Below are positions 7,909-16,312 of a DNA stretch of 32,189 bases, piece by piece. The stretch spans positions 1 to 32,189 of the forward strand of contig CALJWL010000009.1 of NCBI GenBank assembly GCA_937974565.1, in the 5' to 3' direction. Under the pieces are notes generated by a model. That model did not search any database. It was not told the DNA's origin and saw only the letters and a list, made by a program, of their open reading frames with translations. The DNA is from an uncultured Arenicella sp. Lineage in GTDB: Bacteria > Pseudomonadota > Gammaproteobacteria > Arenicellales > Arenicellaceae. Made by a program: the position numbers and the translations under genes. Position 1 is the stretch's first letter, and every line of letters starts with the position of its first letter.

Positions 7909-8775
7909 ATGAGAGTAATTTACATTCTTGGTCTGGAACACAGTGGCACTACGCTGACCGATCAACTCTTGAGCGGTTGTGCTGGCGTGGTGGGTTTAGG
8001 TGAAGTGGCTGGGTACTTTTCGCCGCAACACATGCGTAATTATCATGAGCGTTGGGGGCATTTGCCCGATGCTTATCAATGCTCTTGCAATAAGATGTTT
8101 GATCAGTGTGAGTTCTGGCGCCACTTACAGAGATACTCAGGGTTGAATTCTCAAGCTTACTCATACGAAAAATATCACTGTTTGGCTAATACGGCTGAAA
8201 ATTTATACGGTGGTGATGTGGTATTAGTTGATTCATCTAAATCCATAAGCGGACTGAATAATTGGCGGAGTTATGTGGCTAAGTCGTCGGGGGCGTTAGT
8301 GCAAGATGTCCGAGTTGTGTTTGCCGTTAAAGATGCAAGATCGTTTGCGGCGTCTATGATCCGGAAGAATCAAACTTCTCCAAATGCCACGAATTTTATG
8401 CTCCAACCCATTTTGAATGTGGTGCGACATTTTAATTACTGGGTCGGTGCAAACCAGGAGCTTAAATCTTATTTGTTAAACGAAAAAATTGATTATCGTT
8501 TGTCTATATATGAAGAGCTTTGTAATGACCCTGCCGCAGTACTCGCTTACTTGGCTCGGGGTGTTGTTGACACGTCAGATCTGGTGGCTAATATCGATCA
8601 TAGCGATTCACACATTGGCATTGGCAATAAATCTTTTATCATGCGCAACAGAAAGGACATTGTCTATGATGATTCTTGGCGCAAACATAAAGCGTTAAAG
8701 TTGATCTACTCTATGCACGCGTCAGCAAAAAAAATGAATCGTGATTTTCATTCGTCGTTTGACTTGTCTTGTTAG
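7909..8775 (+). CDS. Sulfotransferase family protein
   Basis: This 288-aa protein has the hallmarks of PAPS-dependent sulfotransferases. The N-terminal 5'-phosphosulfate loop is LGLEHSGTTLTDQLL (residues 7-21). A Cys-x-Cys...CEFW segment follows (C58, C60, C67). The strand VVLVDSSKSISGL (104-115) matches the family VDSSK motif. The 3'-phosphate region is VVFAVKDARSFAAS (136-149), and YEELCNDP (201-208) matches the late family motif. The family moves sulfate from PAPS to carbohydrate, lipid or protein acceptors; the acceptor here cannot be predicted. No signal peptide or membrane segment is seen. The gene sits between rbfA and truB, which are normally adjacent, 31 nt after rbfA and 18 nt before the preferred truB start. 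That spacing implies co-transcription with ribosome-assembly genes, although no functional link is known. Confidence 0.8.
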   Translation: MRVIYILGLEHSGTTLTDQLLSGCAGVVGLGEVAGYFSPQHMRNYHERWGHLPDAYQCSCNKMFDQCEFWRHLQRYSGLNSQAYSYEKYHCLANTAENLYGGDVVLVDSSKSISGLNNWRSYVAKSSGALVQDVRVVFAVKDARSFAASMIRKNQTSPNATNFMLQPILNVVRHFNYWVGANQELKSYLLNEKIDYRLSIYEELCNDPAAVLAYLARGVVDTSDLVANIDHSDSHIGIGNKSFIMRNRKDIVYDDSWRKHKALKLIYSMHASAKKMNRDFHSSFDLSC

Positions 8776-8793
8776 TCGTTGAGGGTGAATGAG

Positions 8794-9708
8794 GTGTCTC
8801 AATTGAGAGGTAAAAGTAAACCAATACACGGCGTGCTGTTGTTGGACAAACCCCTTGGCATGAGTTCGAATGCCGCGTTGCAGAAAGTGAAATGGTTGTT
8901 CAACGCTCATAAAGCCGGTCATACCGGGGCATTGGACCCTCTGGCAACTGGTTTGCTGCCCATCTGCTTTGGCCAAGCAACAAAGGTAAGTGAGTATTTG
9001 CTGGGCTCAAATAAAAAATACACAACGGTCATCAAGCTCGGAGAAGTCACTGATACGCTGGACGCGGAAGGGCAGGTAACTGAAACCAAGCCAGTTAACG
9101 TGACTGATGAGCAGATTCAATCAGTACTAGGTCAGTTTCGAGGGTCGATAAAACAAGTACCGCCCATGTACAGTGCTTTGAAGAAAGATGGGCAGCCTTT
9201 GTATAAGTTGGCTCGTAGAGGTGAGAACATTGAACGCCCTGCTCGGAACATGACGGTCTTTAGTCTAGAGGCTGAGCGATTGGCGGATAATCTAGTGCGG
9301 TTAGATGTGCATTGCTCCAGCGGTTTTTACATACGCTCATTAGGGCATGATTTAGGTCAGGTGCTGGGCTGTGGCGCGCATGTGATTGAGTTAAGGCGCA
9401 CTGATATAAAATCGATTAACGTGTCTTCGGCTCATGCCCTGAATTCATTAGTCGATTTTGGGCGCGAAGCGCCTAGCCTTGAACGGTTGTTGCTGCCCAT
9501 AGACAGTCTGATACCGGATATGCCTCATCTGGAAATCTCGGACCAACAAGTGGATAGTTTGCTGTGCGGTAAGCCAACCGATGCCAAGGGCCTTAGCACG
9601 ACGGAATTAACACGCCTTTACCGGTCTGATGGTCGGCTCTTTGCCTTAGGAGAAGTCTTGAGCAATGGGCGTATCAAGACGTATAAAATATTCGTTGGTA
9701 CTAAATAA
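8794..9708 (+). CDS. truB: tRNA pseudouridine(55) synthase TruB
   Basis: TruB isomerises U55 in the T-loop of tRNAs. Recognisable blocks are INGV-like IHGVLLLDKPLGMSSN, the catalytic GHTGALDPLATGLLP, PPMYSALKKDGQPLYKLARRG, and CSSGFYIRSLGHDLG. The C-terminal PUA-like region ends in a short basic segment. I chose the GTG at 8794 because GAGG lies 9 nt upstream, the product begins MSQ as in relatives, and the catalytic Asp then falls at residue 48 as in E. coli. A longer in-frame start (TTG 8779 or GTG 8785) would add 3-5 residues. It follows the sulfotransferase gene closely and precedes rpsO. Confidence 0.97.
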   Translation: MSQLRGKSKPIHGVLLLDKPLGMSSNAALQKVKWLFNAHKAGHTGALDPLATGLLPICFGQATKVSEYLLGSNKKYTTVIKLGEVTDTLDAEGQVTETKPVNVTDEQIQSVLGQFRGSIKQVPPMYSALKKDGQPLYKLARRGENIERPARNMTVFSLEAERLADNLVRLDVHCSSGFYIRSLGHDLGQVLGCGAHVIELRRTDIKSINVSSAHALNSLVDFGREAPSLERLLLPIDSLIPDMPHLEISDQQVDSLLCGKPTDAKGLSTTELTRLYRSDGRLFALGEVLSNGRIKTYKIFVGTK

Positions 9709-9709
9709 A

Positions 9710-9788
9710 GCTAAGGTTGGGTACTCAATCTTAGCGGCTTTTCACTCCGATTTAACTCCGACAGAAGCGGTGAGGTCGGCACTTTTTT
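9710..9788 (+). terminator. Two tandem weak terminator-like hairpins after truB
   Basis: The first stem, GCTAAGGTTG/CAATCTTAGC (9710-9735), is followed by GGCTTTT. The second, CCGAC/GTCGG with a 12-nt loop (9758-9779), is followed by CAC and six T residues. Either could partially separate truB from rpsO transcription. Confidence 0.4.
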
Positions 9789-9829
9789 GATTAAATTGGG
9801 GATAAAGTCGTATTTTTGCCAAAATGGTC

Positions 9830-9857
9830 GTGCTTTTCATAGCCAAATGGTTAGAAT
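9830..9857 (+). promoter_or_regulatory. Possible rpsO promoter
   Basis: TAGAAT at 9852-9857 is a reasonable -10 element about 118 nt before rpsO. The sequence at the -35 position (GTGCTT, 9830-9835) is poor. In E. coli rpsO has its own promoter here, which is the main reason to list it. Confidence 0.3.
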
Positions 9858-9935
9858 ACACGCCTGCTGCAACCGATGGTTATAGCACTTGTTCGCCCAT
9901 TTCCACCCTTCAGGGAATGTGGTTTGTTTAACGGT

Positions 9936-9955
9936 AGAGCCGACTCAATGGCTCT
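9936..9955 (+). promoter_or_regulatory. Leader hairpin upstream of rpsO
   Basis: AGAGCC-GACTCAAT-GGCTCT makes a 6-bp stem with an 8-nt loop, ending 19 nt before the rpsO ATG. S15 represses its own translation through leader RNA structure in several bacteria, so this is a positional candidate for that site, not a demonstrated match. Confidence 0.35.
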
Positions 9956-9974
9956 CAATGAAGAGGAATTAATC

Positions 9975-10244
9975 ATGGCATTAAATGCTACAGATAAGGC
10001 TGCTATTGTTGCAGAGTATCAAGTTAAAGAAGGCGATACTGGGTCACCAGAAGTTCAAATCGCATTGATGACGGCTCGCATTAAAGACCTGTCGCCACAC
10101 TTCAAAGAGCACATTCACGACCATCACTCGCGCCAAGGTTTGCTGCGTTTGGTAAACAGTCGTCGTAAATTGCTTGATTACTTGAAACGCAACGATGTAG
10201 AACGATATCGATCACTTATTAAGCGATTAGGCTTGCGTAAGTAA
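9975..10244 (+). CDS. rpsO: 30S ribosomal protein S15
   Basis: The 89-aa product is a typical S15, which binds the 16S rRNA central domain and forms an intersubunit bridge. Diagnostic segments are [37 protein letters not shown] and the C-terminal [13 protein letters not shown]. The ATG at 9975 follows GAGGAA with good spacing. An open frame extends upstream to 9876 but would add residues foreign to S15, so the longer start is rejected. It lies between truB and pnp as in E. coli, with its own terminator at 10260. Confidence 0.98.
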   Translation: MALNATDKAAIVAEYQVKEGDTGSPEVQIALMTARIKDLSPHFKEHIHDHHSRQGLLRLVNSRRKLLDYLKRNDVERYRSLIKRLGLRK

Positions 10245-10259
10245 GATAAGAGAAAGATT

Positions 10260-10295
10260 CTATAAAGGCCCTATCGTAAGATCGGGCCTTTATAG
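10260..10295 (+). terminator. Terminator between rpsO and pnp
   Basis: CTATAAAGGCCC and GGGCCTTTATAG form a 12-bp perfect stem followed by a short TTT. This corresponds to the partial rpsO terminator known upstream of pnp in enterobacteria, with readthrough feeding pnp. Confidence 0.65.
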
Positions 10296-10355
10296 TTTAA
10301 GCCGCAATGTAAGCGATGCATGCCATTAGCAAGCGTTAGAAAAGATTCAAGTTTA

Positions 10356-10438
10356 TTTGAAGCGACTTTAAAACGGCTTCTGTTTGATAGGCTGGCCCAT
10401 ATTTAGAAAGTTCTAAATAGAAAAATTGTTAAGGGCCA
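10356..10438 (+). promoter_or_regulatory. Structured pnp leader (candidate RNase III/PNPase autoregulatory region)
   Basis: Between rpsO and pnp there is a hairpin GAAGC...GCTTC near 10360. It is followed by a nested structure: outer arms TGGCCC (10393-10398) and GGGCCA (10433-10438) enclose a perfect 8-bp stem ATTTAGAA-AG-TTCTAAAT (10401-10418). In E. coli the pnp leader is a long stem-loop cleaved by RNase III, after which PNPase degrades one arm and represses itself. The position fits; the function here is inferred. Confidence 0.4.
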
Positions 10439-10497
10439 ATTGTAGGAAGCTCGATCACAATAGGGTGTGAGAGCGGATTAATTTATAGGTAAAAAGT

Positions 10498-12582
10498 ATG
10501 TCAAAGGTAACGAAAACCTTTCAATTCGGCGAATACGAATTCAAATTAGAAACAGGCGAAATTGCTCGTCAGGCTGATTCAGCCATTATCGCCAGCTGTG
10601 GCGACACCCAAGTTATGGTCACCGTTGTTAATAAAATGTCCGGTGAGCCTAGAGATTTCATGCCTCTTACGATTGATGTCGAAGAGCGCACTTACGCGGC
10701 CGGTAAGATTCCTGGTGGCTTCTTTCGTCGCGAAGGCCGACCTTCTGAGAAAGCAATTTTAACGTGTCGCTTGATCGACCGACCATTGCGCCCTCTGTTC
10801 CCCAAAGGTTTTGGTTATGACGTTCAAGTTGTTATTACCATTCTGTCTATTGACCCCAATATTGATACGGAAATTGTGTCTTTGGTTGGCGCTTCGGCCG
10901 CTTTGGCGACTTCAGGCATTCCATTTAATGGCCCTGTTGGCGCAGCCCGAGTGGGGTACGTGAACGGAGATTATTTACTAAACCCAACCATGGAACAGTT
11001 GTCGGTTTCTGATCTTGATCTTGTTGTTGCAGGCACTCAAGACGCTGTTTTAATGGTTGAATCAGAAGCAAACATTCTTTCTGAAGACGTTATGTTGGGT
11101 GCCGTAATGTACGGCCATAAAGAATCACAAAAAGCCATTCAAGCCATTCAAGAGTTGGCGGCTGAGGTGAATAAGCCAATGAAAGAGTGGACCCCAGCAG
11201 TGGAAGACACTTCAGTAACGGCTAAAGTGGCTGAGCTTTCCAAAGCGGCCTTAGAAGACGCGTTCTCCACCGCAAGTAAGGTTGATCGCGTGGCCAAAAT
11301 TTCAGCAGCGCACAGCAACGTATTGAGTTCATTGCTCAATGATGATTCTTCAGTAGCGGAGATCGATGCGGTTAATGCTGCGTTCAAAGGCTTAGAGAAA
11401 GACATTGTTCGTGGCCGCATCATTGCTGGTGAGCCACGTATTGATGGCCGTGATACGACCACGGTTCGTCCGATTAATGTTCGCACCGGTATTTGGGCGC
11501 GCACTCATGGGTCGGCCTTGTTTACTCGTGGTGAAACACAAGCTGCGGTAGTGGCCACACTAGGCACTGAGCGAGACGCACAACGCATAGATGCACTGGA
11601 AGGCGATATTACCGATCGTTTTATGTTGCACTACAATTTCCCTCCGTATTCGGTTGGCGAAGTAGGGCGAGTGGGTTCGCCAAAACGCCGTGAAATTGGT
11701 CACGGTCGTCTTGCCCGCCGTGGTGTGCAAGCGGTATTGCCAACCGCAGAAGAGTTTCCATACGTCATTCGTGTGGTTTCAGAGATCACTGAATCAAACG
11801 GCTCAAGTTCCATGGCTTCTGTGTGTGGTTCGTCGTTAGCGATGATGGACGCAGGTGTGCCAATCAAAGCGCCTGTTGCCGGTATCGCAATGGGGTTGAT
11901 CAAAGAAGGCGATAACTTTGCTGTATTGACGGATATTTTAGGTGATGAAGACCACCTCGGTGATATGGATTTTAAGGTGGCAGGAACGCCTGAAGGCATT
12001 ACCGCGTTGCAAATGGACATTAAAATTGATGGCATTACCGAAGAAATAATGACTCAAGCTTTGGCGCAAGCTAAAGACGCCCGAGTTCATATTTTGGGTG
12101 AAATGGGTAAGGTTATTGATAAGCCACGTGAAGAAATGTCAGATCACGCGCCACGCATCATCACGTTTAAGATCAACCCAGATAAGATCCGTGACGTCAT
12201 TGGTAAAGGTGGAGCGGTTATTCGTGCGTTATGTGAAGAAACTGGCGCAACTATCGATTTAGAAGACGATGGTACGGTTAATGTGGCGTCTGTTGATGGC
12301 GCTGCTGGCGCTGAAGCACGTCGACGCATAGAAGAAATTACCGCCGATATTGAAGTCGATCGCGTTTACACTGGTAAAGTGGTCAAGATCATGGAGTTTG
12401 GTGCGTTTGTGAATGTATTGCCTGGAAAAGACGGTTTGGTTCATATCTCACAAATCTCGCAAGAGCGTGTTGAAAACGTATCAGATCATTTATCTGAAGG
12501 CGACGAAGTGACTGTTAAGGTGCTTGAAGTCGATCGTCAAGGTCGAGTTCGTTTATCGATGAAAGCCGTTGATAACGATTAG
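10498..12582 (+). CDS. pnp: Polyribonucleotide nucleotidyltransferase (PNPase)
   Basis: PNPase is a 3'-5' phosphorolytic exoribonuclease and a component of the RNA degradosome. The 694-aa protein shows the first RNase PH-like domain (about 1-210, with [20 protein letters not shown]). A helical linker follows, then the second, catalytic RNase PH domain (about 310-545, with [23 protein letters not shown] and SSSMASVCG). The KH domain contains [13 protein letters not shown] (about 562-574), and the C-terminal S1 domain begins [15 protein letters not shown] (about 625) and contains GLVHISQIS. Length is close to the E. coli enzyme (711 aa), lacking only a short C-terminal tail. A strong terminator follows at 12616. 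Confidence 0.98.
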   Translation: MSKVTKTFQFGEYEFKLETGEIARQADSAIIASCGDTQVMVTVVNKMSGEPRDFMPLTIDVEERTYAAGKIPGGFFRREGRPSEKAILTCRLIDRPLRPLFPKGFGYDVQVVITILSIDPNIDTEIVSLVGASAALATSGIPFNGPVGAARVGYVNGDYLLNPTMEQLSVSDLDLVVAGTQDAVLMVESEANILSEDVMLGAVMYGHKESQKAIQAIQELAAEVNKPMKEWTPAVEDTSVTAKVAELSKAALEDAFSTASKVDRVAKISAAHSNVLSSLLNDDSSVAEIDAVNAAFKGLEKDIVRGRIIAGEPRIDGRDTTTVRPINVRTGIWARTHGSALFTRGETQAAVVATLGTERDAQRIDALEGDITDRFMLHYNFPPYSVGEVGRVGSPKRREIGHGRLARRGVQAVLPTAEEFPYVIRVVSEITESNGSSSMASVCGSSLAMMDAGVPIKAPVAGIAMGLIKEGDNFAVLTDILGDEDHLGDMDFKVAGTPEGITALQMDIKIDGITEEIMTQALAQAKDARVHILGEMGKVIDKPREEMSDHAPRIITFKINPDKIRDVIGKGGAVIRALCEETGATIDLEDDGTVNVASVDGAAGAEARRRIEEITADIEVDRVYTGKVVKIMEFGAFVNVLPGKDGLVHISQISQERVENVSDHLSEGDEVTVKVLEVDRQGRVRLSMKAVDND

Positions 12583-12615
12583 CTTTTACATCAAAGCCGA
12601 AAGGCCGTGATGTGG

Positions 12616-12642
12616 AAAAGGCTCGCTATGGCGGGCCTTTTC
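12616..12642 (+). terminator. Intrinsic terminator after pnp
   Basis: An 11-bp stem, AAAAGGCTCGC with GCGGGCCTTTT (one G-U pair) around a 4-nt loop, is followed by TCTG. It closes the rimP-to-pnp operon. Confidence 0.75.
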
Positions 12643-12741
12643 TGTAAGTTAGACTAGAGTCTTCATTTGCCTTAACAGACTTCTAGTAACACGATAATGA
12701 CTTAATATCAGGAACCAGCACATGCTGTGCGGTAAACACAA

Positions 12742-13092
12742 TTGAAAACAATCGAAGATGTGCAACTGAAGGTGAAGCGATTCGTTGAAGAGCGTGAGTG
12801 GCAGCCTTATCAGTCACCTAAAAATATCGTGATGGCTCTCTCAGGTGAGGTTGGCGAACTGATTGAACACTTTCAATGGCTAACGCAAGAAGAGTCGAAT
12901 TCGTTAACTGACGAGCTTAAGGCGGAAGTGCGAGATGAAATGGCCGATGTGTTTATTTACCTTACACGGCTGGCTGATATCTTAGACATTGACCTGATCT
13001 GTGCGGCGGAACAAAAAATACAAAAAAATGCACGTAAGTACCCTGTGGAAAAAGCTCGTGGAAATCAAACCAAGTACACCAAGCTTAAGTAG
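12742..13092 (+). CDS. MazG-like nucleotide pyrophosphohydrolase
   Basis: This 116-aa all-alpha protein belongs to the MazG/dCTPase-like superfamily, which hydrolyses nucleoside triphosphates to monophosphates and pyrophosphate, often clearing non-canonical or excess dNTPs. The metal-binding pattern is present: E36-V-G-E39-L-I-E42 followed by E66-M-A-D69, with HFQWL and ARKYPVEKARG as in short single-domain members of the RS21-C6/dCTPase type. The substrate cannot be assigned. The frame can only begin with TTG at 12742, a rare start without a clear ribosome binding site; a small inverted repeat (GCACA-TGC-TGTGC, 12718-12730) lies just upstream. It is monocistronic, between the pnp terminator and gspH. 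Confidence 0.85.
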   Translation: MKTIEDVQLKVKRFVEEREWQPYQSPKNIVMALSGEVGELIEHFQWLTQEESNSLTDELKAEVRDEMADVFIYLTRLADILDIDLICAAEQKIQKNARKYPVEKARGNQTKYTKLK

Positions 13093-13208
13093 AGTTCTTC
13101 AACTGAGTTTGCCATTGTTCTATTAAAACCGTTGCGTGCATTGTTACTATGGGTTTAATAAGTTTTTGTCTAGTGTTAGTGGTGATACCATTCAGTCATA
13201 CATAATAG

Positions 13209-13802
13209 TTGCGCAATAATTCCTTGGATAAGCCATTTAAAGTCAGAAACTCGCCCGCAAGACGCGGATACCAAGAAGGCTTCACACTGATTGAGGTGAT
13301 GGTTGGCGTGGCCATTTTTGCCGTCTTATCTGCGCTGATTGTCGGCTCAATTCAGAGCAACAGTGATCGTAATGCGAAGCTTGAAGCACAGCGATTTATT
13401 GCCGTGGTGAATGAAGTGCGAGACGAAGCCCTCATTTCTGGAAAGACCTTTGCATTACAGATGAATGAAAAGGGTAAGCATTATGGGTTTATTGTTTTAG
13501 GCGGCTCTGAGCAAAGTGTTCCTGATACTCTTTTAAGGACACGACACCTACATGAAAGCGTCAAGCTAAGGTGGGACGTGTTTGAGGAGTTTAATGAAGA
13601 AGATGATGAGGATATTGAGGATTTAGAAGAACAAGAGCAAGCACAAGTGCCTTCCCAAGTAGAACCCAGAGTGTATATAACGGCGCTGGGTGAAATCACC
13701 CCATTTCAAACACGGTTTGGCGGTGATGAGGATGATTTTATTGTGCAATTAAATGACGAAGGCGTTTTGGGGTTTGATGTGAAGCCTTCAAACTTTTTTT
13801 GA
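13209..13802 (+). CDS. gspH: Type II secretion minor pseudopilin GspH
   Basis: GspH is a minor pseudopilin of the type II secretion pseudopilus. The prepilin peptidase site is G24/FTLIEVMVG, with Glu at +5, followed by a hydrophobic helix to about residue 47. The globular domain contains the family strand YGFIVLG and a C-terminal D.GVLGF. The predicted leader is long (24 residues with the TTG start at 13209, or 19 from the TTG at 13224). Residues 126-143 are almost all acidic (EEFNEEDDEDIEDLEE), an insertion I do not expect in GspH. The identification rests on its place before gspI-J-K and on the motif; GspH is the least conserved minor pseudopilin. It is the first gene of the local gsp cluster and is separated by 116 nt from the gene before it. 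Confidence 0.88.
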   Translation: MRNNSLDKPFKVRNSPARRGYQEGFTLIEVMVGVAIFAVLSALIVGSIQSNSDRNAKLEAQRFIAVVNEVRDEALISGKTFALQMNEKGKHYGFIVLGGSEQSVPDTLLRTRHLHESVKLRWDVFEEFNEEDDEDIEDLEEQEQAQVPSQVEPRVYITALGEITPFQTRFGGDEDDFIVQLNDEGVLGFDVKPSNFF

Positions 13803-13818
13803 TGTCCACGGACAATGT

Positions 13819-14265
13819 ATGAGTGCTTTCTACGTTAAAAGAACGGCCAGTCGGCATCACGGTTTTTGTGAGTCTAGAACTGACAGCCACCCCCAGCAAG
13901 GTTTCACGTTAATTGAAGTGATGGTGGCTCTGGTGTTTGTTGCGCTTGGTATTGTGACCGTCATTCAGGTTACGACCAGTTATATTGGGAATATCACAGA
14001 GATAGAAAAGAGGGTGCTAGCATCATGGGTGGCCAGCAACCACATCGCCGAGATACGCTTTGCATCCGAGACCGATAAGGTGAAAACCGGCAATAAAACA
14101 GAGCGTGTCAAAATGGGGGGCTATCGTTGGCGCTCTCGGGCTAAAATCACTAAAACTGACGTGGAGCGGGTTTTTTTATTGGATGTGGATGTTTTTGATG
14201 ACAATGCCAGCAATAAATCACCTTACGTTTCGTACACCACGGCGATTACCGAGAACTTTCAATGA
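13819..14265 (+). CDS. gspI: Type II secretion minor pseudopilin GspI
   Basis: GspI nucleates the pseudopilus tip complex with GspJ and GspK. The 148-aa protein has the processing site G28/FTLIEVMVALVF with Glu at +5. The following hydrophobic segment LGIVTVIQVTTSYI and the motif VASNHIAEIRF (family 'A.WVA.N.LAE.R') are typical of GspI, as is YRWRSRAKIT. The 28-residue leader is long for the family. The gene begins 16 nt after gspH and its stop overlaps the gspJ start (ATGA), suggesting translational coupling. Confidence 0.93.
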   Translation: MSAFYVKRTASRHHGFCESRTDSHPQQGFTLIEVMVALVFVALGIVTVIQVTTSYIGNITEIEKRVLASWVASNHIAEIRFASETDKVKTGNKTERVKMGGYRWRSRAKITKTDVERVFLLDVDVFDDNASNKSPYVSYTTAITENFQ

Positions 14266-15095
14266 GGCTTGTTCAGTGTGATAAGTGTTGTTGCGTGTCA
14301 AAAGCTTTTAAAGCCGAACCTCAACCTGTATCTGTGGCGAATAGCATTAAGGTGGGGGGATGGAGAGCCTTGTTTGGGAATTTCAAAAACGAGTCGACGA
14401 GTCGAGGCTTTACCTTAATTGAAATTATGGTGGCTATTGCCATTTTTGCGTTAATAGCGGCGATTGCTTTTCCCGCACTGATCCAGTTTTTGGATATTCG
14501 AGAGCGAGTGAGTAAAAAAAACGACTCCATCGCCGCCTTGCAAAAAACGTTTCTCTTCATGTCTCGTGATTTGAGCTACGCCGTAAACCGACTGGGAAAA
14601 GATGAATTTGGGCAGGCGGCAGACTCTACTTTACTTGTGGGCGACAACAGCGTATTCGAATTAACCACCAGTTATCAAGATTTTAATCTTGACGGAAGCG
14701 GCGTTCCTCGTCGAGTAAAATGGTTGTTTGAAGATAACACCTTATCTCGGGTGCAGTACCCGGTCATGGACCCTGACGGGGATACTCGAATTTATCGGCA
14801 AGCCTTATTGGACGGCGTGAAAGACGTCGAGGTAAAAGTATTAAGTATTGAAGATGGGCGAGACTCAGAAAGTAAACGATGGAATGAAGAGACTCGACTG
14901 CCGAACATGCTGAAAATAACAGTGCAGATGCAAAGCGGCATTGACTACGAGCGTGCTTTTACCATGCTTGGGGGGGATCGAGAGGAAGCCGCTCAGGCAA
15001 ACATAACTGCGCCAGATGAACCGACCCCTCTTGATGCCGACGAGGATGGTGATCCACCGTCGAATGTCTTAGATAACCCAGCCCCTGAATTATAA
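14262..15095 (+). CDS. gspJ: Type II secretion minor pseudopilin GspJ
   Basis: GspJ is the largest minor pseudopilin with the classical signature: G49/FTLIEIMVAIAIFALIAA, Glu at +5. FMSRDLSYAVNR and the strand VKWLFEDNTLSRVQYP are typical of GspJ. From the ATG at 14262, which overlaps the gspI stop, the leader would be 49 residues and include the odd CDKCCC. An in-frame TTG at 14370, preceded by GGAG, would give a 13-residue leader (MFGNFKNESTSRG) and may be the true start. The C-terminal 35 residues form an acidic, Pro-rich tail (DEPTPLDADEDGDPP) beyond the usual fold. The stop overlaps the gspK start by one base. Confidence 0.93.
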   Translation: MRLVQCDKCCCVSKAFKAEPQPVSVANSIKVGGWRALFGNFKNESTSRGFTLIEIMVAIAIFALIAAIAFPALIQFLDIRERVSKKNDSIAALQKTFLFMSRDLSYAVNRLGKDEFGQAADSTLLVGDNSVFELTTSYQDFNLDGSGVPRRVKWLFEDNTLSRVQYPVMDPDGDTRIYRQALLDGVKDVEVKVLSIEDGRDSESKRWNEETRLPNMLKITVQMQSGIDYERAFTMLGGDREEAAQANITAPDEPTPLDADEDGDPPSNVLDNPAPEL

Positions 15096-16312
15096 TGCGG
15101 GTAATGAGCAAACAAATGACAAAAAAGGCTCCTCGCAAGCGTTTCCCTAGACAACAAAAAGGCTTGGTCATGTTGATGGTGGTGGGTATTGTCGTCTTAA
15201 TGATTACTCTATTGGCATTGATGCTTGAGGAACAGCACATATTGATACGCCAAACTGGTAATCAGCGTGTCGTTGAACAAAGCTTGCATTATTCACAAGG
15301 CTTAAACGCGTGGGCCTTAAGGGTGCTGCATGAAGATGCGAATAGGCAAATTGATCATGAATACGAAAAGTGGGCCAGGTTCGGTCGGCCTGAGAAAGAG
15401 TTAGATGAAGATGAACAAGACAGTTTCTCGCTAACCCCAACCTTGGCTTTAGGGCAAGAAGAGGAGGAGGAAGACGCGACCATTGATTTTGGTATTGATA
15501 CGATTGAAGTGACCATTGACGACCTTCAGGGGCGTTTTAATCTTAATAATTTGGTAAGCCCCACCTCAGCAGAAGGTACTCAAGATAGACAAGCGGTAAA
15601 GCCGCAAGATCAACGTCGCATTTTTCTTAATTTGTTACAGCTTCTGGAGATTGGCGAGTTTGAAGAAGACAGAGTCAACTTGTATTCAGCTTTGGTAGAT
15701 TGGCTGGATACCGGCGATGACATTACCGGTTTGGGTGCGGAAAGCCGCGATTATCAAATTAAATCCACGCCTTACTTTGCTGCTGATCAGCCTCTAAACA
15801 GCCTTGGCGAATTGAAGTACGTAAAAGGCTTTTCAAAAAAGACAATCCGTAAACTGCGGCCCTTTGTCACGGTTTTACCTGTGCAGAATTCGCGTATTAA
15901 TTTAAATTCCGTGTCTCCCGAAGTAATGGCGTCATTAACACCGGGAGTTGTGGCAGATACGTCATCCGTCATCGGTTTTTTGGCTCGTAAAGAGCAGCCT
16001 GGTTTTCAAGGTTTCTCACCAGCCGACGTGCAACAGGCCTATTCCGCTATCAATGGAGCATCGCCAGGCACCGCCGCATTTACCAATACCTTGCAAGTGA
16101 ACAGTCAGTTCTTTCAGATCAACACTAAGGTCGAATTAGGTGATTATCAAGTTTGTACCCGCACCATTGTGTTGCGTGCGAGTGCAAACCCTGACACACT
16201 CAGCGACCAAACGATAAGTGTGTTAAGTCGTGAGCAAGACACGGTATGTAAAGAGGAGCCTGCCGGTGATACCGGCACTGACGAGTCCGAAAATAATGAA
16301 GATTTACGTTAA
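15095..16312 (+). CDS. gspK: Type II secretion pseudopilin GspK
   Basis: GspK caps the pseudopilus tip. The 405-aa protein has a basic N-terminus and cleavage site G23/LVMLMVVGIVVLMITLLALM, without Glu at +5, as is normal for GspK. The periplasmic part includes DDLQGRFNLNNLV (143-155) and ALVDWLDTGDD, both strongly diagnostic. The later INLNSVSPEVMASL resembles the helix-hairpin-helix-like part of the alpha domain. Two acidic patches (about 100-109 and QEEEEED at 121-127) precede the LQGRFNLNN motif. The length exceeds the usual 310-330 aa. The last 17 nt overlap gspL. Confidence 0.95.
   Translation: MRVMSKQMTKKAPRKRFPRQQKGLVMLMVVGIVVLMITLLALMLEEQHILIRQTGNQRVVEQSLHYSQGLNAWALRVLHEDANRQIDHEYEKWARFGRPEKELDEDEQDSFSLTPTLALGQEEEEEDATIDFGIDTIEVTIDDLQGRFNLNNLVSPTSAEGTQDRQAVKPQDQRRIFLNLLQLLEIGEFEEDRVNLYSALVDWLDTGDDITGLGAESRDYQIKSTPYFAADQPLNSLGELKYVKGFSKKTIRKLRPFVTVLPVQNSRINLNSVSPEVMASLTPGVVADTSSVIGFLARKEQPGFQGFSPADVQQAYSAINGASPGTAAFTNTLQVNSQFFQINTKVELGDYQVCTRTIVLRASANPDTLSDQTISVLSREQDTVCKEEPAGDTGTDESENNEDLR

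Noticed and set aside
9876-9974. 33-codon upstream extension of rpsO
   Set aside because: The added residues do not belong to S15, the ATG at 9975 has the better ribosome binding site, and this stretch is better explained as the leader with a hairpin.
16230-16295. Upstream GTG start for gspL overlapping gspK
   Set aside because: The extra 22 residues are read out of frame from gspK coding sequence, and the family begins at MKIYVKLEPP-like sequence.
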